A stretch of 33,411 nucleotides of DNA from positions 1 to 33,411 of the forward strand of contig JAHEHJ010000017.1 of assembly GCA_024644655.1 (NCBI GenBank), written 5' to 3'. The stretch's first letter is position 1, and each line of letters starts with the position of its first letter. Of this stretch, positions 7,584 to 15,936 are shown piece by piece. The position numbers and the translations under genes were made by a program. Origin of the DNA: Flavobacterium sp. Lineage in GTDB: Bacteria; Bacteroidota; Bacteroidia; Flavobacteriales; Flavobacteriaceae. The notes below the pieces were generated by a model. That model saw only the letters and a program-made list of their open reading frames with translations, was not told the origin of the DNA and searched no databases.

Positions 7584-8712
7584 GTTTTTGTAAAAAAACA
7601 TCCAATTCTTTGTCATAGAAAAATAAAAACATACTTCCCATCATGTCTTGTGTTGACTTGGAGGTGTTGTTGACTTTTAGTATTATTTCATATTGATGTT
7701 CTTTGTACATCCATATTCCTTTCTCTGATTTAAAAGGGTTGACTTTCGTGAGACCAATTTTGTTTTTATGATTGATAATTTTACTTGTAAAAATGATTTG
7801 TTTTAATGTAGAATCGTATAATGTGATTTCAGTAGCAAAAGGATGTACGTGAATAGCAGCAGCATGAAGTCTTAAGCTATCTTGTATTTGTAGTTGATTG
7901 TTTATTGTACTTCTATAGCTGTTTTTGCCAATAGGAATAACCCAATGTCCAGAGAGTTTGTTGCCTTTGCCATCATCATAACTGTGGTTTTTAGTTTCTA
8001 CAGGTATACATTGATTTTTTTGAGGGTCAGTAGGGCATTTATAAGGGTCATTTTTATCATATGGAATCATAATAAAAGCAGTGCGACTCATTAAGGGCTT
8101 TATGTTCTTGGCATGACTGTAATTGATATCAACTTCATGTCTAATCCAAAAATTGGCGTCAGGTATGTTATGGTTTAAGGCTTGGGTTGTTACAGAAAGT
8201 ATTTCATTTCCTTTCATAGGTACTCCATAGCCTTTTGGGAAACTGAAATTTTCAATGCCGTGTGAAAGAGAGGTCAATCGAGGGTACTGAGTGCCTATTC
8301 TTTTTTCTAAATGAAAACCACTATAATATTTGGTATCGTTAAAATCAACATTGGTATGGCAAATGAAATCTTTGGAGACTTCTTTTAATGTTTTAGCATC
8401 AAGTGCTTTAACATGAAATTCTGTAAGCCATAAAAGTGTAGAGTCTTGTGAAAGTTGAACAAAATTAGTTGATTTTGGACCCTCCATAGATTTATAGATT
8501 CCATCAATATAAAATTCAGGAGAAATCATTTTATAAGTATCTATCTTATTGATAACTTTCCAATTGGGATTGACTAAGCCTAGTTTTTCAAACAGGTAGG
8601 ATTTCACAATAGCTTTATGGCGATTAGGTAATTGCCAATAACCGAAACTGATGCTCAATACACCCAAGATGGATAGAACTCCTAAAAATTTATATATCTT
8701 TGATTTTGTCAT
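7567..8712 (-). CDS. Membrane-anchored PHM-like protein, putative type II copper monooxygenase fold
   Basis: The product is 381 residues from the ATG at 8710-8712; an ATG at 8725-8727 would overlap the -7 element. One N-terminal hydrophobic segment (about 9-27) anchors a large extracytoplasmic domain. RLHAAAIHVHPF carries H288-x-H290, and 69 residues later comes STQDMMGSMFLFF (M357). In peptidylglycine alpha-hydroxylating monooxygenase the CuM ligands are H242, H244 and M314, spaced 72 residues apart and followed by similar hydrophobic sequence. H119 (DFICHTNVD) and H151 could belong to the second copper site, but I cannot assign it. Fold assignment is inference and the substrate is unknown. 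C226 and C235 could form a disulphide. The last 17 nt overlap the MoxR gene. Confidence 0.75.
   Translation of the reverse strand: MTKSKIYKFLGVLSILGVLSISFGYWQLPNRHKAIVKSYLFEKLGLVNPNWKVINKIDTYKMISPEFYIDGIYKSMEGPKSTNFVQLSQDSTLLWLTEFHVKALDAKTLKEVSKDFICHTNVDFNDTKYYSGFHLEKRIGTQYPRLTSLSHGIENFSFPKGYGVPMKGNEILSVTTQALNHNIPDANFWIRHEVDINYSHAKNIKPLMSRTAFIMIPYDKNDPYKCPTDPQKNQCIPVETKNHSYDDGKGNKLSGHWVIPIGKNSYRSTINNQLQIQDSLRLHAAAIHVHPFATEITLYDSTLKQIIFTSKIINHKNKIGLTKVNPFKSEKGIWMYKEHQYEIILKVNNTSKSTQDMMGSMFLFFYDKELDVFLQKPIVTY
8695..8702 (+). promoter_or_regulatory. -7 element for the acyltransferase gene
   Basis: TATCTTTG is a perfect TAnnTTTG lying inside the 5' coding end of the divergent gene. It predicts a start near 8708, about 24 nt before the ATG at 8732. 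No spaced -33 TTG is visible. Confidence 0.45.
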
Positions 8713-8716
8713 AAGA

Positions 8717-8746
8717 CAAAAATACATTTATATGATTGAGTTTCAA
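8717..8746 (-). promoter_or_regulatory. Promoter of the PHM-like gene, overlapping the acyltransferase start
   Basis: On the minus strand a -33 TTG (8744-8746) and a -7 TATTTTTG (8717-8724) are 19 nt apart. The predicted start falls at about 8712, the A of the ATG, which would make the mRNA leaderless. The -33 lies inside the acyltransferase coding sequence. Confidence 0.6.
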
Positions 8747-9847
8747 AACAAGAACCGGATATTTGGTTTAGATGTAATGCGTGCTACAGCTATAATTATG
8801 GTTTTGTTCGGGCATTGTGTGTGGATATATCCTGAAGGCAATACTATGTTTCATCAATTGATGGTATTGTCTGGCTTTATGGGAGTCGAGACTTTTTTTG
8901 TGCTCAGTGGGTTTTTGATTGGAAAAATCTGTTATCAAATCTATCTTAAAGAAGATTTTAAAATTAAAAGTGTAGTGACGTTTTTAAAAAGAAGATGGTT
9001 CCGAACGTTACCCAACTATTATTTGATCTTGTTTCTTAATATTGGAATAGCTGCATATATTGGATATTCACCCGGTATAGTATGGCATTATTTCTTGTTT
9101 TTACAAAATAACTGCTCTACCATGTCTCCTTTTTTTCCAGAATCTTGGAGTCTTTCAGTAGAAGAATATGCCTATTTGATTTTGCCTTTTTTATTAGTTA
9201 TGATTGGTGGAGTCGCTTCAAAGAAGCGAAAAAATCAATACTTTTTATATGTAGTATTATTTTTAATTTGTCTATTTATTGGAACTAAAATTGGATATAA
9301 TTTTAATTCGCCTATCAATACATTAGCGGCATGGAATGTGTCATTAAAAGCAGTTGTGCTTTTTCGTTTGGATAGTATTTTTATTGGGGTACTGTGTAGT
9401 TGGTTGTACTATAATTATACTAATAAATGGAATCACTTTAAGCTGTATTTTGCCTTATTAGGAGTGTTTATTTTGATTTTTCAATTTGTAGCTATAGGCT
9501 TTTTTAAATTGTATATTGAAACCAATCCAATGTTGTGGAATGTTTTTTATTTACCGATAGTTTCAATTGCGGTTGCTTGTTTTTTACCACTAATGTCTGA
9601 TTGGAATCAAGGGCCATCAAAGTTTTATAAACCGATAGTGTATATCAGTGTGCTTTCTTATTCGTTGTATCTTATACATTATAGTATTGTATTACAATTG
9701 ATGAAATATTTTATTAAATATGACATGCAAAATGGGATATCTGTATTTGGAATTGTGATTGGATATGTCTGTATTTCCTTCTTTTTGAGTTATTTGTTGT
9801 ATCGGTATTATGAGAAGCCAATGATGGATTTGAGGGATAAAAGTTAA
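8732..9847 (+). CDS. Acyltransferase family 3 (OafA/YrhL-type) membrane protein
   Basis: This is a 371-residue integral membrane O-acyltransferase. From the ATG at 8732 it opens with the family hallmark FGLDVMRATAIIMVLFGH, including R17 and the catalytic-type H28. It also shows GVETFFVLSGFLIG and ESWSLSVEEYAYLILP, and about ten hydrophobic segments. Such enzymes move acyl groups across the membrane onto surface polysaccharide, lipid or other acceptors; the acceptor here is unknown. It starts 19 bp from the divergent PHM-like gene. No polysaccharide cluster lies nearby. Confidence 0.92.
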   Translation: MIEFQNKNRIFGLDVMRATAIIMVLFGHCVWIYPEGNTMFHQLMVLSGFMGVETFFVLSGFLIGKICYQIYLKEDFKIKSVVTFLKRRWFRTLPNYYLILFLNIGIAAYIGYSPGIVWHYFLFLQNNCSTMSPFFPESWSLSVEEYAYLILPFLLVMIGGVASKKRKNQYFLYVVLFLICLFIGTKIGYNFNSPINTLAAWNVSLKAVVLFRLDSIFIGVLCSWLYYNYTNKWNHFKLYFALLGVFILIFQFVAIGFFKLYIETNPMLWNVFYLPIVSIAVACFLPLMSDWNQGPSKFYKPIVYISVLSYSLYLIHYSIVLQLMKYFIKYDMQNGISVFGIVIGYVCISFFLSYLLYRYYEKPMMDLRDKS

Positions 9848-9966
9848 TATTTTTCATTTTTTACCGTTTTAAATAGAGATTCAATAATAAACACCCTGTA
9901 AAAATTAGCTATTCATAAAACAGTACTTGTGTTTAACTTATTCTAGTAAAATCTTTTTAGAAGTAC

Positions 9967-9980
9967 ATCGTTTTCGTAAA
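9967..9980 (+). promoter_or_regulatory. Candidate operator at the acn promoter, shared with gap
   Basis: ATCGTTTTCGTAAA is identical to 14 bases of the palindrome at the gap promoter (14330-14349, minus strand). Only one half-site is intact here: over the 20-bp frame (9960-9979) 15 of 20 positions agree with the gap site. It overlaps the start of the acn -7 element. Confidence 0.4.
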
Positions 9981-9984
9981 TTTG
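9977..9984 (+). promoter_or_regulatory. -7 element of the aconitase promoter
   Basis: TAAATTTG is a perfect TAnnTTTG. It predicts a start near 9989 and a leader of about 24 nt. The -33 position holds a T run (9954-9958), not a clear TTG. Confidence 0.55.
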
Positions 9985-10012
9985 CTTTGCAAACAAATAA
10001 ACTACATTAACT

Positions 10013-12277
10013 ATGGCTTTTGATATTGAAATGATTGAAAAAGTGTATGCAACAATGGCTGCTCGTGTTGATAAAGCAAGAGAATTAGTTGGGCGTCCAC
10101 TTACATTATCTGAAAAGATTTTATATTCACACTTATGGGAAGGGACACCTTCTCAGTCTTTTACCCGTGGTAAAGATTATGTTGATTTTGCACCTGATAG
10201 AGTGGCATGTCAAGATGCTACTGCTCAAATGGCCTTATTGCAATTTATGCATGCTGGAAAAAGCAAAGTAGCAGTACCAACCACAGTACACTGTGATCAC
10301 TTAATTCAAGCTAAAGTAGGTGCTACTACTGATTTGGCTGTAGCCAATTCACAATCAAAAGAGGTTTTCGATTTTTTATCTTCAGTTTCTAATAAATATG
10401 GTATTGGTTTCTGGAAACCAGGGTCAGGGATTATTCATCAAATTGTATTGGAGAATTATGCTTTCCCTGGAGGAATGATGATTGGTACCGATTCACATAC
10501 TGTTAATGCAGGTGGTTTAGGAATGTTGGCTATTGGAGTAGGAGGTGCCGATGCTGTGGATGTAATGTCGGGAATGTCATGGGAATTAAAATTTCCAAAG
10601 TTGATAGGTGTTAAATTGACAGGTAAATTAAACGGATGGACTGCTCCAAAAGATGTCATTTTGAAAGTGGCAGATATTCTTACTGTTAAAGGTGGGACTG
10701 GTGCTATAGTTGAATATTTTGGCGAAGGTGCTACTTCAATGTCTTGTACTGGTAAAGGAACGATTTGTAATATGGGTGCTGAAATAGGGGCTACTACATC
10801 TACTTTTGGATATGACGATTCAATGAGACGTTATTTAGCTTCAACTGGAAGACAAGATGTTGTAAACGCAGCAGATAAAGTAGCAGGATATTTAACAGGT
10901 GATACCGAAGTATATACGAATCCTGAGCAGTATTTTGATCAGGTAATTGAAATCAATTTATCAGAATTAGAGCCGTACATTAATGGTCCATTTACTCCAG
11001 ATAGAGGAACTCCAGTTTCTAAAATGAAGGAAGAAGCAGCTGCTAATGGCTGGCCTTTAAAGGTAGAGTGGGGATTGATTGGTTCGTGTACCAACTCTTC
11101 TTATGAAGATATGGCACGTGCTGCTTCTATTGTGGAACAAGCTGTTGCTCATGGAATTTCTCCAAAAGCAGAATTTGGTATTAACCCAGGTTCTGAACAA
11201 ATTAGATATACTATTGAAAGAGATGGAATTATAGCCACATTTGAAAAAATGGGAACTAAAGTCTTTACTAATGCTTGTGGACCTTGCATTGGTCAATGGG
11301 ATAGAGCAGGTGCTGATAAAGGGGAGAAAAATACAATAGTACATTCTTTTAACAGAAACTTTTCTAAACGTGCTGATGGGAATCCTAATACACATGCTTT
11401 TGTTACTTCGCCAGAAATGGTAGCGGCATTGGCTATATCAGGAGATTTATCGTTTAATCCACTTACGGATACTCTTTTAAATGATAAAGGAGAAGCTGTG
11501 AAATTGAATCCTCCTGTAGGAGATGAATTGCCAAAACGTGGGTTTGATGTAGAGGATGCTGGATTTCAAGCTCCAGCTGCTGATGGTTCTTCAGTTCAAG
11601 TAGCGGTATCGTTAACGTCTGATAGGTTACAATTATTAGCTCCTTTTGATGCATGGGATGGTAAAAATATAACAGGTGCTAAATTGCTTATTAAAGCTTT
11701 TGGAAAATGTACTACGGATCATATTTCAATGGCTGGACCTTGGTTGCGTTTTAGAGGACACTTAGATAATATTTCAAATAATATGTTGATAGGAGCTGTA
11801 AATGCTTATAACCAAGAAGCGAATAAAGTTAAAAATCAATTGACAGGAGACTATGATGCAGTTCCAGCTGTTCAGCGTGCTTATAAAGCTGCAGGAGTTC
11901 CAACAATTGTTGTAGGCGATCAAAATTATGGGGAAGGTTCTTCAAGAGAGCATGCTGCAATGGAGCCTCGTTTCTTAGGCGTGAAAGCTGTATTGGTTAA
12001 ATCGTTTGCTCGTATTCATGAAACAAATTTGAAAAAACAAGGAATGCTTGCATTGACTTTTGCTAATGAAGCTGACTATGATAAGATTCAAGAAAATGAC
12101 GTGATTAATTTCTTAGACTTAACCACATTTGCGCCAGGAAAACCGTTAACATTAGAATTTATACATGACGATGGTTCAAAAGATATTATCTTAGCTAATC
12201 ATACTTATAATGAGAGTCAAATTGGTTGGTTTGTTGCTGGTTCTGCTTTAAATTTAATTGCGGCAGGAAAAGCGTAA
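10013..12277 (+). CDS. acn: Aconitate hydratase, mitochondrial type
   Basis: This TCA-cycle enzyme interconverts citrate and isocitrate using a [4Fe-4S] cluster in the cytoplasm. The product is 754 residues. The cluster cysteines are C359 in GSCTNSS and C422/C425 in [19 protein letters not shown] (about 91-100) and [16 protein letters not shown] (155-170) are active-site segments. The C-terminal swivel domain has [18 protein letters not shown] and [15 protein letters not shown]. Length and sequence fit the mitochondrial aconitase group, the usual form in Bacteroidota, and not AcnB. It stands alone between its own promoter and a terminator. The promoter carries a motif shared with gap. Confidence 0.96.
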   Translation: MAFDIEMIEKVYATMAARVDKARELVGRPLTLSEKILYSHLWEGTPSQSFTRGKDYVDFAPDRVACQDATAQMALLQFMHAGKSKVAVPTTVHCDHLIQAKVGATTDLAVANSQSKEVFDFLSSVSNKYGIGFWKPGSGIIHQIVLENYAFPGGMMIGTDSHTVNAGGLGMLAIGVGGADAVDVMSGMSWELKFPKLIGVKLTGKLNGWTAPKDVILKVADILTVKGGTGAIVEYFGEGATSMSCTGKGTICNMGAEIGATTSTFGYDDSMRRYLASTGRQDVVNAADKVAGYLTGDTEVYTNPEQYFDQVIEINLSELEPYINGPFTPDRGTPVSKMKEEAAANGWPLKVEWGLIGSCTNSSYEDMARAASIVEQAVAHGISPKAEFGINPGSEQIRYTIERDGIIATFEKMGTKVFTNACGPCIGQWDRAGADKGEKNTIVHSFNRNFSKRADGNPNTHAFVTSPEMVAALAISGDLSFNPLTDTLLNDKGEAVKLNPPVGDELPKRGFDVEDAGFQAPAADGSSVQVAVSLTSDRLQLLAPFDAWDGKNITGAKLLIKAFGKCTTDHISMAGPWLRFRGHLDNISNNMLIGAVNAYNQEANKVKNQLTGDYDAVPAVQRAYKAAGVPTIVVGDQNYGEGSSREHAAMEPRFLGVKAVLVKSFARIHETNLKKQGMLALTFANEADYDKIQENDVINFLDLTTFAPGKPLTLEFIHDDGSKDIILANHTYNESQIGWFVAGSALNLIAAGKA

Positions 12278-12291
12278 CCTTAAATAAGCTA

Positions 12292-12330
12292 TAAAAAAAT
12301 ACCCCCATAAGTTTAGACTTTATGGGGGTA
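12292..12330. terminator. Bidirectional terminator between acn and the small secreted protein gene
   Basis: An 11-bp perfect stem (12300-12310 with 12320-12330, core CCCCC/GGGGG) encloses a 9-nt loop. The A run at 12292-12299 makes a good U tract for the minus-strand gene. The tail on the plus side (TATTATTT) is weaker. Confidence 0.8.
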
Positions 12331-12349
12331 TATTATTTGTATATCTTTG

Positions 12350-12718
12350 TTATGGTTTTTTGTAAATTTCTATTTGTCCTGAATTCCATTCTACGGTTTG
12401 ATAATAGAAATCAATTACTACTAGATCCTTTTTTTTGCGAATGACACATTTTCCTGTAACGCAAGCTTCTTCTCCTTTTACTTTTATTTTTGAATTGGAT
12501 TCAATTGGGGTTGATTTGTATAAGTCGAATATTTTTCGAGCAATGTCTTGTCGAATAGTCATTTTAGCATTAAAAGTGCTGATGATAATGGTTCCGTTTT
12601 TTGATTTAGCAACTAATTCCATTCCGTTTTGACCATGATTATATACTATAACTTTAGGGTCTTCAGTAGAGAAGGCAAAACAGGAGTATAACAGAAGTAT
12701 TAGGGCTATTTTTTTCAA
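12350..12718 (-). CDS. Small secreted protein of unknown function, TTG start
   Basis: This 122-residue protein has a signal peptide (MKKIALILLLYSCFAFS). The start codon is TTG at 12716-12718. No in-frame ATG lies upstream, and the first internal Met (residue 33) would remove the signal, so I accept TTG. The mature part is mostly beta-like, with a Cys pair in ACVTGKC (about 85-91) that could form a disulphide and a basic turn RKKKD. I recognise no family. It lies between the acn terminator and the hairpin after gap, and probably has its own promoter, though none matches consensus clearly. Confidence 0.7.
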   Translation of the reverse strand: MKKIALILLLYSCFAFSTEDPKVIVYNHGQNGMELVAKSKNGTIIISTFNAKMTIRQDIARKIFDLYKSTPIESNSKIKVKGEEACVTGKCVIRKKKDLVVIDFYYQTVEWNSGQIEIYKKP

Positions 12719-12749
12719 AGGTTTGTTGTTTGATATATACTAAACAAGA

Positions 12750-12784
12750 AAGCCTTGTTATACCCTAATTGGATAACAAGGCTT
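12750..12784. terminator. Hairpin downstream of gap, probable terminator
   Basis: A perfect 12-bp stem (12750-12761 with 12773-12784) surrounds an 11-nt loop, about 25 nt past the gap stop. The U tract on the minus strand is interrupted (TTCTTGTTTA), so efficiency is uncertain. The hairpin sits 30-65 nt upstream of the small secreted protein gene and may overlap its promoter. Confidence 0.6.
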
Positions 12785-12808
12785 TTGAAATCATTTTGCA
12801 AGTTTTTA

Positions 12809-14257
12809 TTAATAATAAGTATAGCGTCTTACTTTTGCAATGTATTTTGCTAATCGTATTACTTGATGACTATAGCCGTATTCATTGTCATACCAAATGT
12901 ATAACACAATATTCTGTCCATCACCTGAAACAATAGTTGCATTGCTGTCATAGATTGAAGGTGCAGAAGTACCTACTATATCAGAAGAAACTAATTCGTT
13001 ATTTAAAGAATATTTTATTTGTTCCACTAATTCGCCTTCTAAAGCATATTTTTTCATTATGGAATTCACTTCATCTATTGATGTTGATTTTCCTACTTCA
13101 AGATTTAATACGACTAAGGAACCATTTGGAACAGGAACACGAATTGCATTTGAAGTAAGTTTGCCTGCCAAACTAGGTAGTGCTTTTGCCACCGCTGAAC
13201 CAGCTCCAGTTTCAGTAATGACCATGTTTAGTGCGGCAGCACGTCCACGGCGGTATTTTTTGTGCATATTGTCAACCAAATTTTGGTCGTTGGTATAGGC
13301 GTGAATTGTTTCAAGATGTCCTTTTACCACTCCAAGAGTTTCTTCAATAGCTTGTAAAACTGGAGTGATAGCGTTGGTTGTACATGAAGCAGCAGAGAAA
13401 ATGTTTACTTCGTCAGGATTATACTCGTTATGATTTACTCCGTAAACAATATTTGGCACTCCTTTTCCTGGTGCGGTTAATAATACTTTATCTACTCCTT
13501 TTGAAGTTAGATGTCTTTTTAAAGCTTCTTCAGTTGTGAAGGCACCCGTATTATCAATCACTAATGCGTCCTTTATTCCGAATTTAGTATAATCAATTTC
13601 TTCAGGAGATGCTGCAGTAATTATATGTACAGTTGTACCATTAATAATTAAAGCATTGTTTTCTACATCGGCCTGAACAGAGCCCTCAAAATCACCATGA
13701 ACAGAATCATAGCGCAATAATGAAGCTCTTTTTTCTAAAGAAGAGGCGTCATTACGATCACGAGTAACTATAGCTCTAAGACGTAATTGTTGTCCTTTGC
13801 CAATTTTACTCATCATTTCTCTAGCTAATAAGCGTCCAATTCTCCCAAATCCATATAATACTACATCTTTGGGTTGGATGTTTTTTGAGTCTTTTGCATT
13901 ACGTAATTTGTCTATTACAAATGCTTTGGCATCATGGTATTTATTGTCTTCTAAATGAAATTCATAAGTTAATTTTCCAATGTCTATTCTAGAAGGGGGT
14001 AAATCTAAATTAAGAATTGCATTGGCAATTTCCACAGTGTCAAAAACATTAATTGGTTTTTGAACAAATTCGCCTGCATATTCATGTAAGTTGATTATGT
14101 CGCTGACATTTCTATCAATTAATTGATTTCTAAAAAGCACTAATTCGATGGATTTGTCATACCATAAATCACTTATTATTTTAATGAATTCTACTCCTGC
14201 TTTTCTTCTGTCAGCTTGAAAGGATAATTCCTTTTCGTATAATTTGTTACTCTTCAT
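12809..14257 (-). CDS. gap: Glyceraldehyde-3-phosphate dehydrogenase, long form
   Basis: This glycolytic/gluconeogenic enzyme oxidises glyceraldehyde-3-phosphate to 1,3-bisphosphoglycerate. The product is 482 residues, about 130-150 longer than the usual 330-340. The extra part is N-terminal (1 to about 129), mostly helical, with no signal peptide. The NAD(P)-binding domain begins at VVLYGFGRIGR (132-142). The catalytic Cys292 is in SAASCTTN, the partner His319 in ETIHAYTNDQ, and the end has WYDNEYGYSHQV. The long form is known in Flavobacteriia; the role of the extension is not clear to me. It has its own promoter with a palindromic operator candidate and a hairpin after the stop. Confidence 0.95.
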   Translation of the reverse strand: MKSNKLYEKELSFQADRRKAGVEFIKIISDLWYDKSIELVLFRNQLIDRNVSDIINLHEYAGEFVQKPINVFDTVEIANAILNLDLPPSRIDIGKLTYEFHLEDNKYHDAKAFVIDKLRNAKDSKNIQPKDVVLYGFGRIGRLLAREMMSKIGKGQQLRLRAIVTRDRNDASSLEKRASLLRYDSVHGDFEGSVQADVENNALIINGTTVHIITAASPEEIDYTKFGIKDALVIDNTGAFTTEEALKRHLTSKGVDKVLLTAPGKGVPNIVYGVNHNEYNPDEVNIFSAASCTTNAITPVLQAIEETLGVVKGHLETIHAYTNDQNLVDNMHKKYRRGRAAALNMVITETGAGSAVAKALPSLAGKLTSNAIRVPVPNGSLVVLNLEVGKSTSIDEVNSIMKKYALEGELVEQIKYSLNNELVSSDIVGTSAPSIYDSNATIVSGDGQNIVLYIWYDNEYGYSHQVIRLAKYIAKVRRYTYY

Positions 14258-14306
14258 AAAATTGAAATAAAGTTGTAGTTGTTGTTTCTTGAAATCTAAT
14301 TTGGCG

Positions 14307-14314
14307 CAAAAGTA
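14307..14314 (-). promoter_or_regulatory. -7 element of the gap promoter
   Basis: The minus strand reads TACTTTTG, a perfect consensus, giving a start near 14302 and a leader of about 45 nt. The -33 position (around 14333-14337) reads TTTCG, close to TTTG, and lies inside the palindrome at 14330-14349. Confidence 0.6.
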
Positions 14315-14329
14315 TAAAATTGTAGTGTT

Positions 14330-14349
14330 TTACGAAAACGATTTCGTAA
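14330..14349. promoter_or_regulatory. CG-centred palindrome on the gap promoter, LacI-family operator candidate
   Basis: TTACGAAAACGATTTCGTAA is symmetrical about the central CG (14339-14340), with one mismatched pair next to the centre. A CG-centred palindrome with A-rich left and T-rich right arms is the classic shape of LacI/PurR-family operators (PurR: ACGCAAACGTTTGCGT). It covers the expected -33 box, as a repressor site would. Confidence 0.5.
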
Positions 14350-14362
14350 CTTTTTTTTAAAT

Positions 14363-14390
14363 AAAAAAGCCAGTCGGTTAAGACTGGCTT
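14363..14390 (-). terminator. Terminator of the HtrA protease gene
   Basis: A 9-bp perfect stem (14367-14375 with 14382-14390) has a 6-nt loop. The A run at 14363-14368 becomes the U tract on the minus strand. It lies about 25 nt past the protease stop codon. Confidence 0.85.
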
Positions 14391-14413
14391 TAGGGAAATA
14401 TAAGTAAGTTGAA

Positions 14414-15802
14414 TTAGATGATAATTTGAATAATTTGTCCTATTCCATTGATCATTTGAATACTGACACTTTGTTTTTCGTCTTTGTTATTAAGGAATTT
14501 TGATATAGTTTCTAAATCTGTAGCTTTTACATTGTCTACTGATAAAATAATACTTCCTTTTAACTGTGATCGGTATGGCTCTAAATTTTCATTGTTAATA
14601 TCTTTAATGCGTACTCCATAGTCAATTTTGAATTTCTTTTTGTCTGTTGCATCAATGTTTTCGAGTTCAAGACCTTTAAATTCAGTAGTAAATGAATCGT
14701 TTTTTATTAGAGTAACTGAAGTAGATTTGGTTTCCCCATCTCTAATGAATGTAACAACAACTTTGTCATTTGGACGTTTTGTATTGATGTAGCCGGTAAG
14801 TTCAGCATAAGTATTTATTTTTTGTGAATCAATTTTTTTGACAATATCACCTTTGTGTAAGCCTGCTTTTTCAGCGCCTGAGTTTTTTGTGATTTTATTG
14901 ATGTAAAATCCTTCTGTATCTTTAACACCTAATTCTTCGGAGACTTTACTGTTTAATTCGTTGCCTTCAATGCCTAATATACCTCGTTGAACTCCGCCAA
15001 ATTCCATTATGTCTTCAATGATTTTACGTGTAATATTGGAAGGGATCGCAAAAGAATAACCAGCATAACTACCTGTGGGAGAAGAAATCATAGTGTTGAT
15101 TCCTATAAGTTCACCGCGAGTGTTTACTAATGCTCCTCCACTGTTTCCAGGATTTACTGCGGCATCAGTTTGTATAAATGATTGTAATCCGTTGTTTTCT
15201 AAGTTTCTAGCTTTTGCAGAGACTATTCCTGCAGTAACAGTAGAGTTAAGGTTATAGGGGTTTCCAACAGCTAAAACCCATTCTCCAACTTTTACTTGAT
15301 CGGAATCTGCGAAAGTAGTATAGGGTAATTTTTCATCGGAATTAATTTTTAAAAGTGCGATATCCATTTTTGAATCTGTGCCAATCAGTTTTGCTTTGTA
15401 AGACTTATTATTGTTTAATGTTACTTCTAATTCAGTAGCATCTTTTATAACATGATTATTGGTTACTATGTAGCCGTCTTCGGAAATTATTACTCCAGAA
15501 CCAGTACCTATTTGTTCTTGTTGTTGTCCACCACGGGCACCATAGAAAAATTCCATAATTGGATTGGAGATGGTTCGTACCGATACATTTTTGACATGGA
15601 CTACTGTATGGACTGCATTTTCTGCTGCTTCAGTAAAATCGACACCTTGTCCTGAATAGCCTACAGTTCTAGTAGGATTGTTTGACGCTAATGTTACAAT
15701 AGAATCACTATTGTTTTTACTTTCGATAAATAATTTATAAGCGCCTAGAGTAGTTGCTCCACTTAATAAGGAAATTAAAAATAAACTTGAAATTCGTTTC
15801 AT
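14414..15802 (-). CDS. degP: DegP/HtrA-type serine protease with PDZ domains
   Basis: This periplasmic quality-control protease has 462 residues from the ATG at 15800-15802; another ATG two codons upstream is possible. An N-terminal signal or anchor segment (about 5-26) leads to a trypsin-like domain with His117 (NNHVI), Asp147 (MDIALL) and Ser221 (NPGNSGGAL). PDZ1 follows at about 265-350 (GFYINKITKNSGAEKAGLHKGDIV). A more diverged PDZ2-like region lies at about 370-460. It degrades or refolds damaged envelope proteins and so fits with the SurA-type genes earlier in the window. It has its own terminator. Confidence 0.94.
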   Translation of the reverse strand: MKRISSLFLISLLSGATTLGAYKLFIESKNNSDSIVTLASNNPTRTVGYSGQGVDFTEAAENAVHTVVHVKNVSVRTISNPIMEFFYGARGGQQQEQIGTGSGVIISEDGYIVTNNHVIKDATELEVTLNNNKSYKAKLIGTDSKMDIALLKINSDEKLPYTTFADSDQVKVGEWVLAVGNPYNLNSTVTAGIVSAKARNLENNGLQSFIQTDAAVNPGNSGGALVNTRGELIGINTMISSPTGSYAGYSFAIPSNITRKIIEDIMEFGGVQRGILGIEGNELNSKVSEELGVKDTEGFYINKITKNSGAEKAGLHKGDIVKKIDSQKINTYAELTGYINTKRPNDKVVVTFIRDGETKSTSVTLIKNDSFTTEFKGLELENIDATDKKKFKIDYGVRIKDINNENLEPYRSQLKGSIILSVDNVKATDLETISKFLNNKDEKQSVSIQMINGIGQIIQIII

Positions 15803-15912
15803 AATCATTAAATTGTATTAATTATTGTGAAGTAAAATTAGTGAGATTCTAATTTTCTATTCCTAGTCTTTAACGCTCGTTTAACACTTTTTAAGTTAAT
15901 CTTAATATTTGT

Positions 15913-15920
15913 TATATTTG
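15913..15920 (+). promoter_or_regulatory. -7 element of the dapF operon
   Basis: TATATTTG is a perfect TAnnTTTG. It predicts a start near 15925, about 12 nt before the ATG. The -33 position is a T-rich run without a clear TTG. Confidence 0.5.
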
Positions 15921-15936
15921 TTTACTTAAAATTATT

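Noticed and set aside
11057..11395. Minus-strand open frame of 112 residues inside acn
   Set aside because: Antisense to the cluster-binding region of aconitase; composition is that of a shadow frame.
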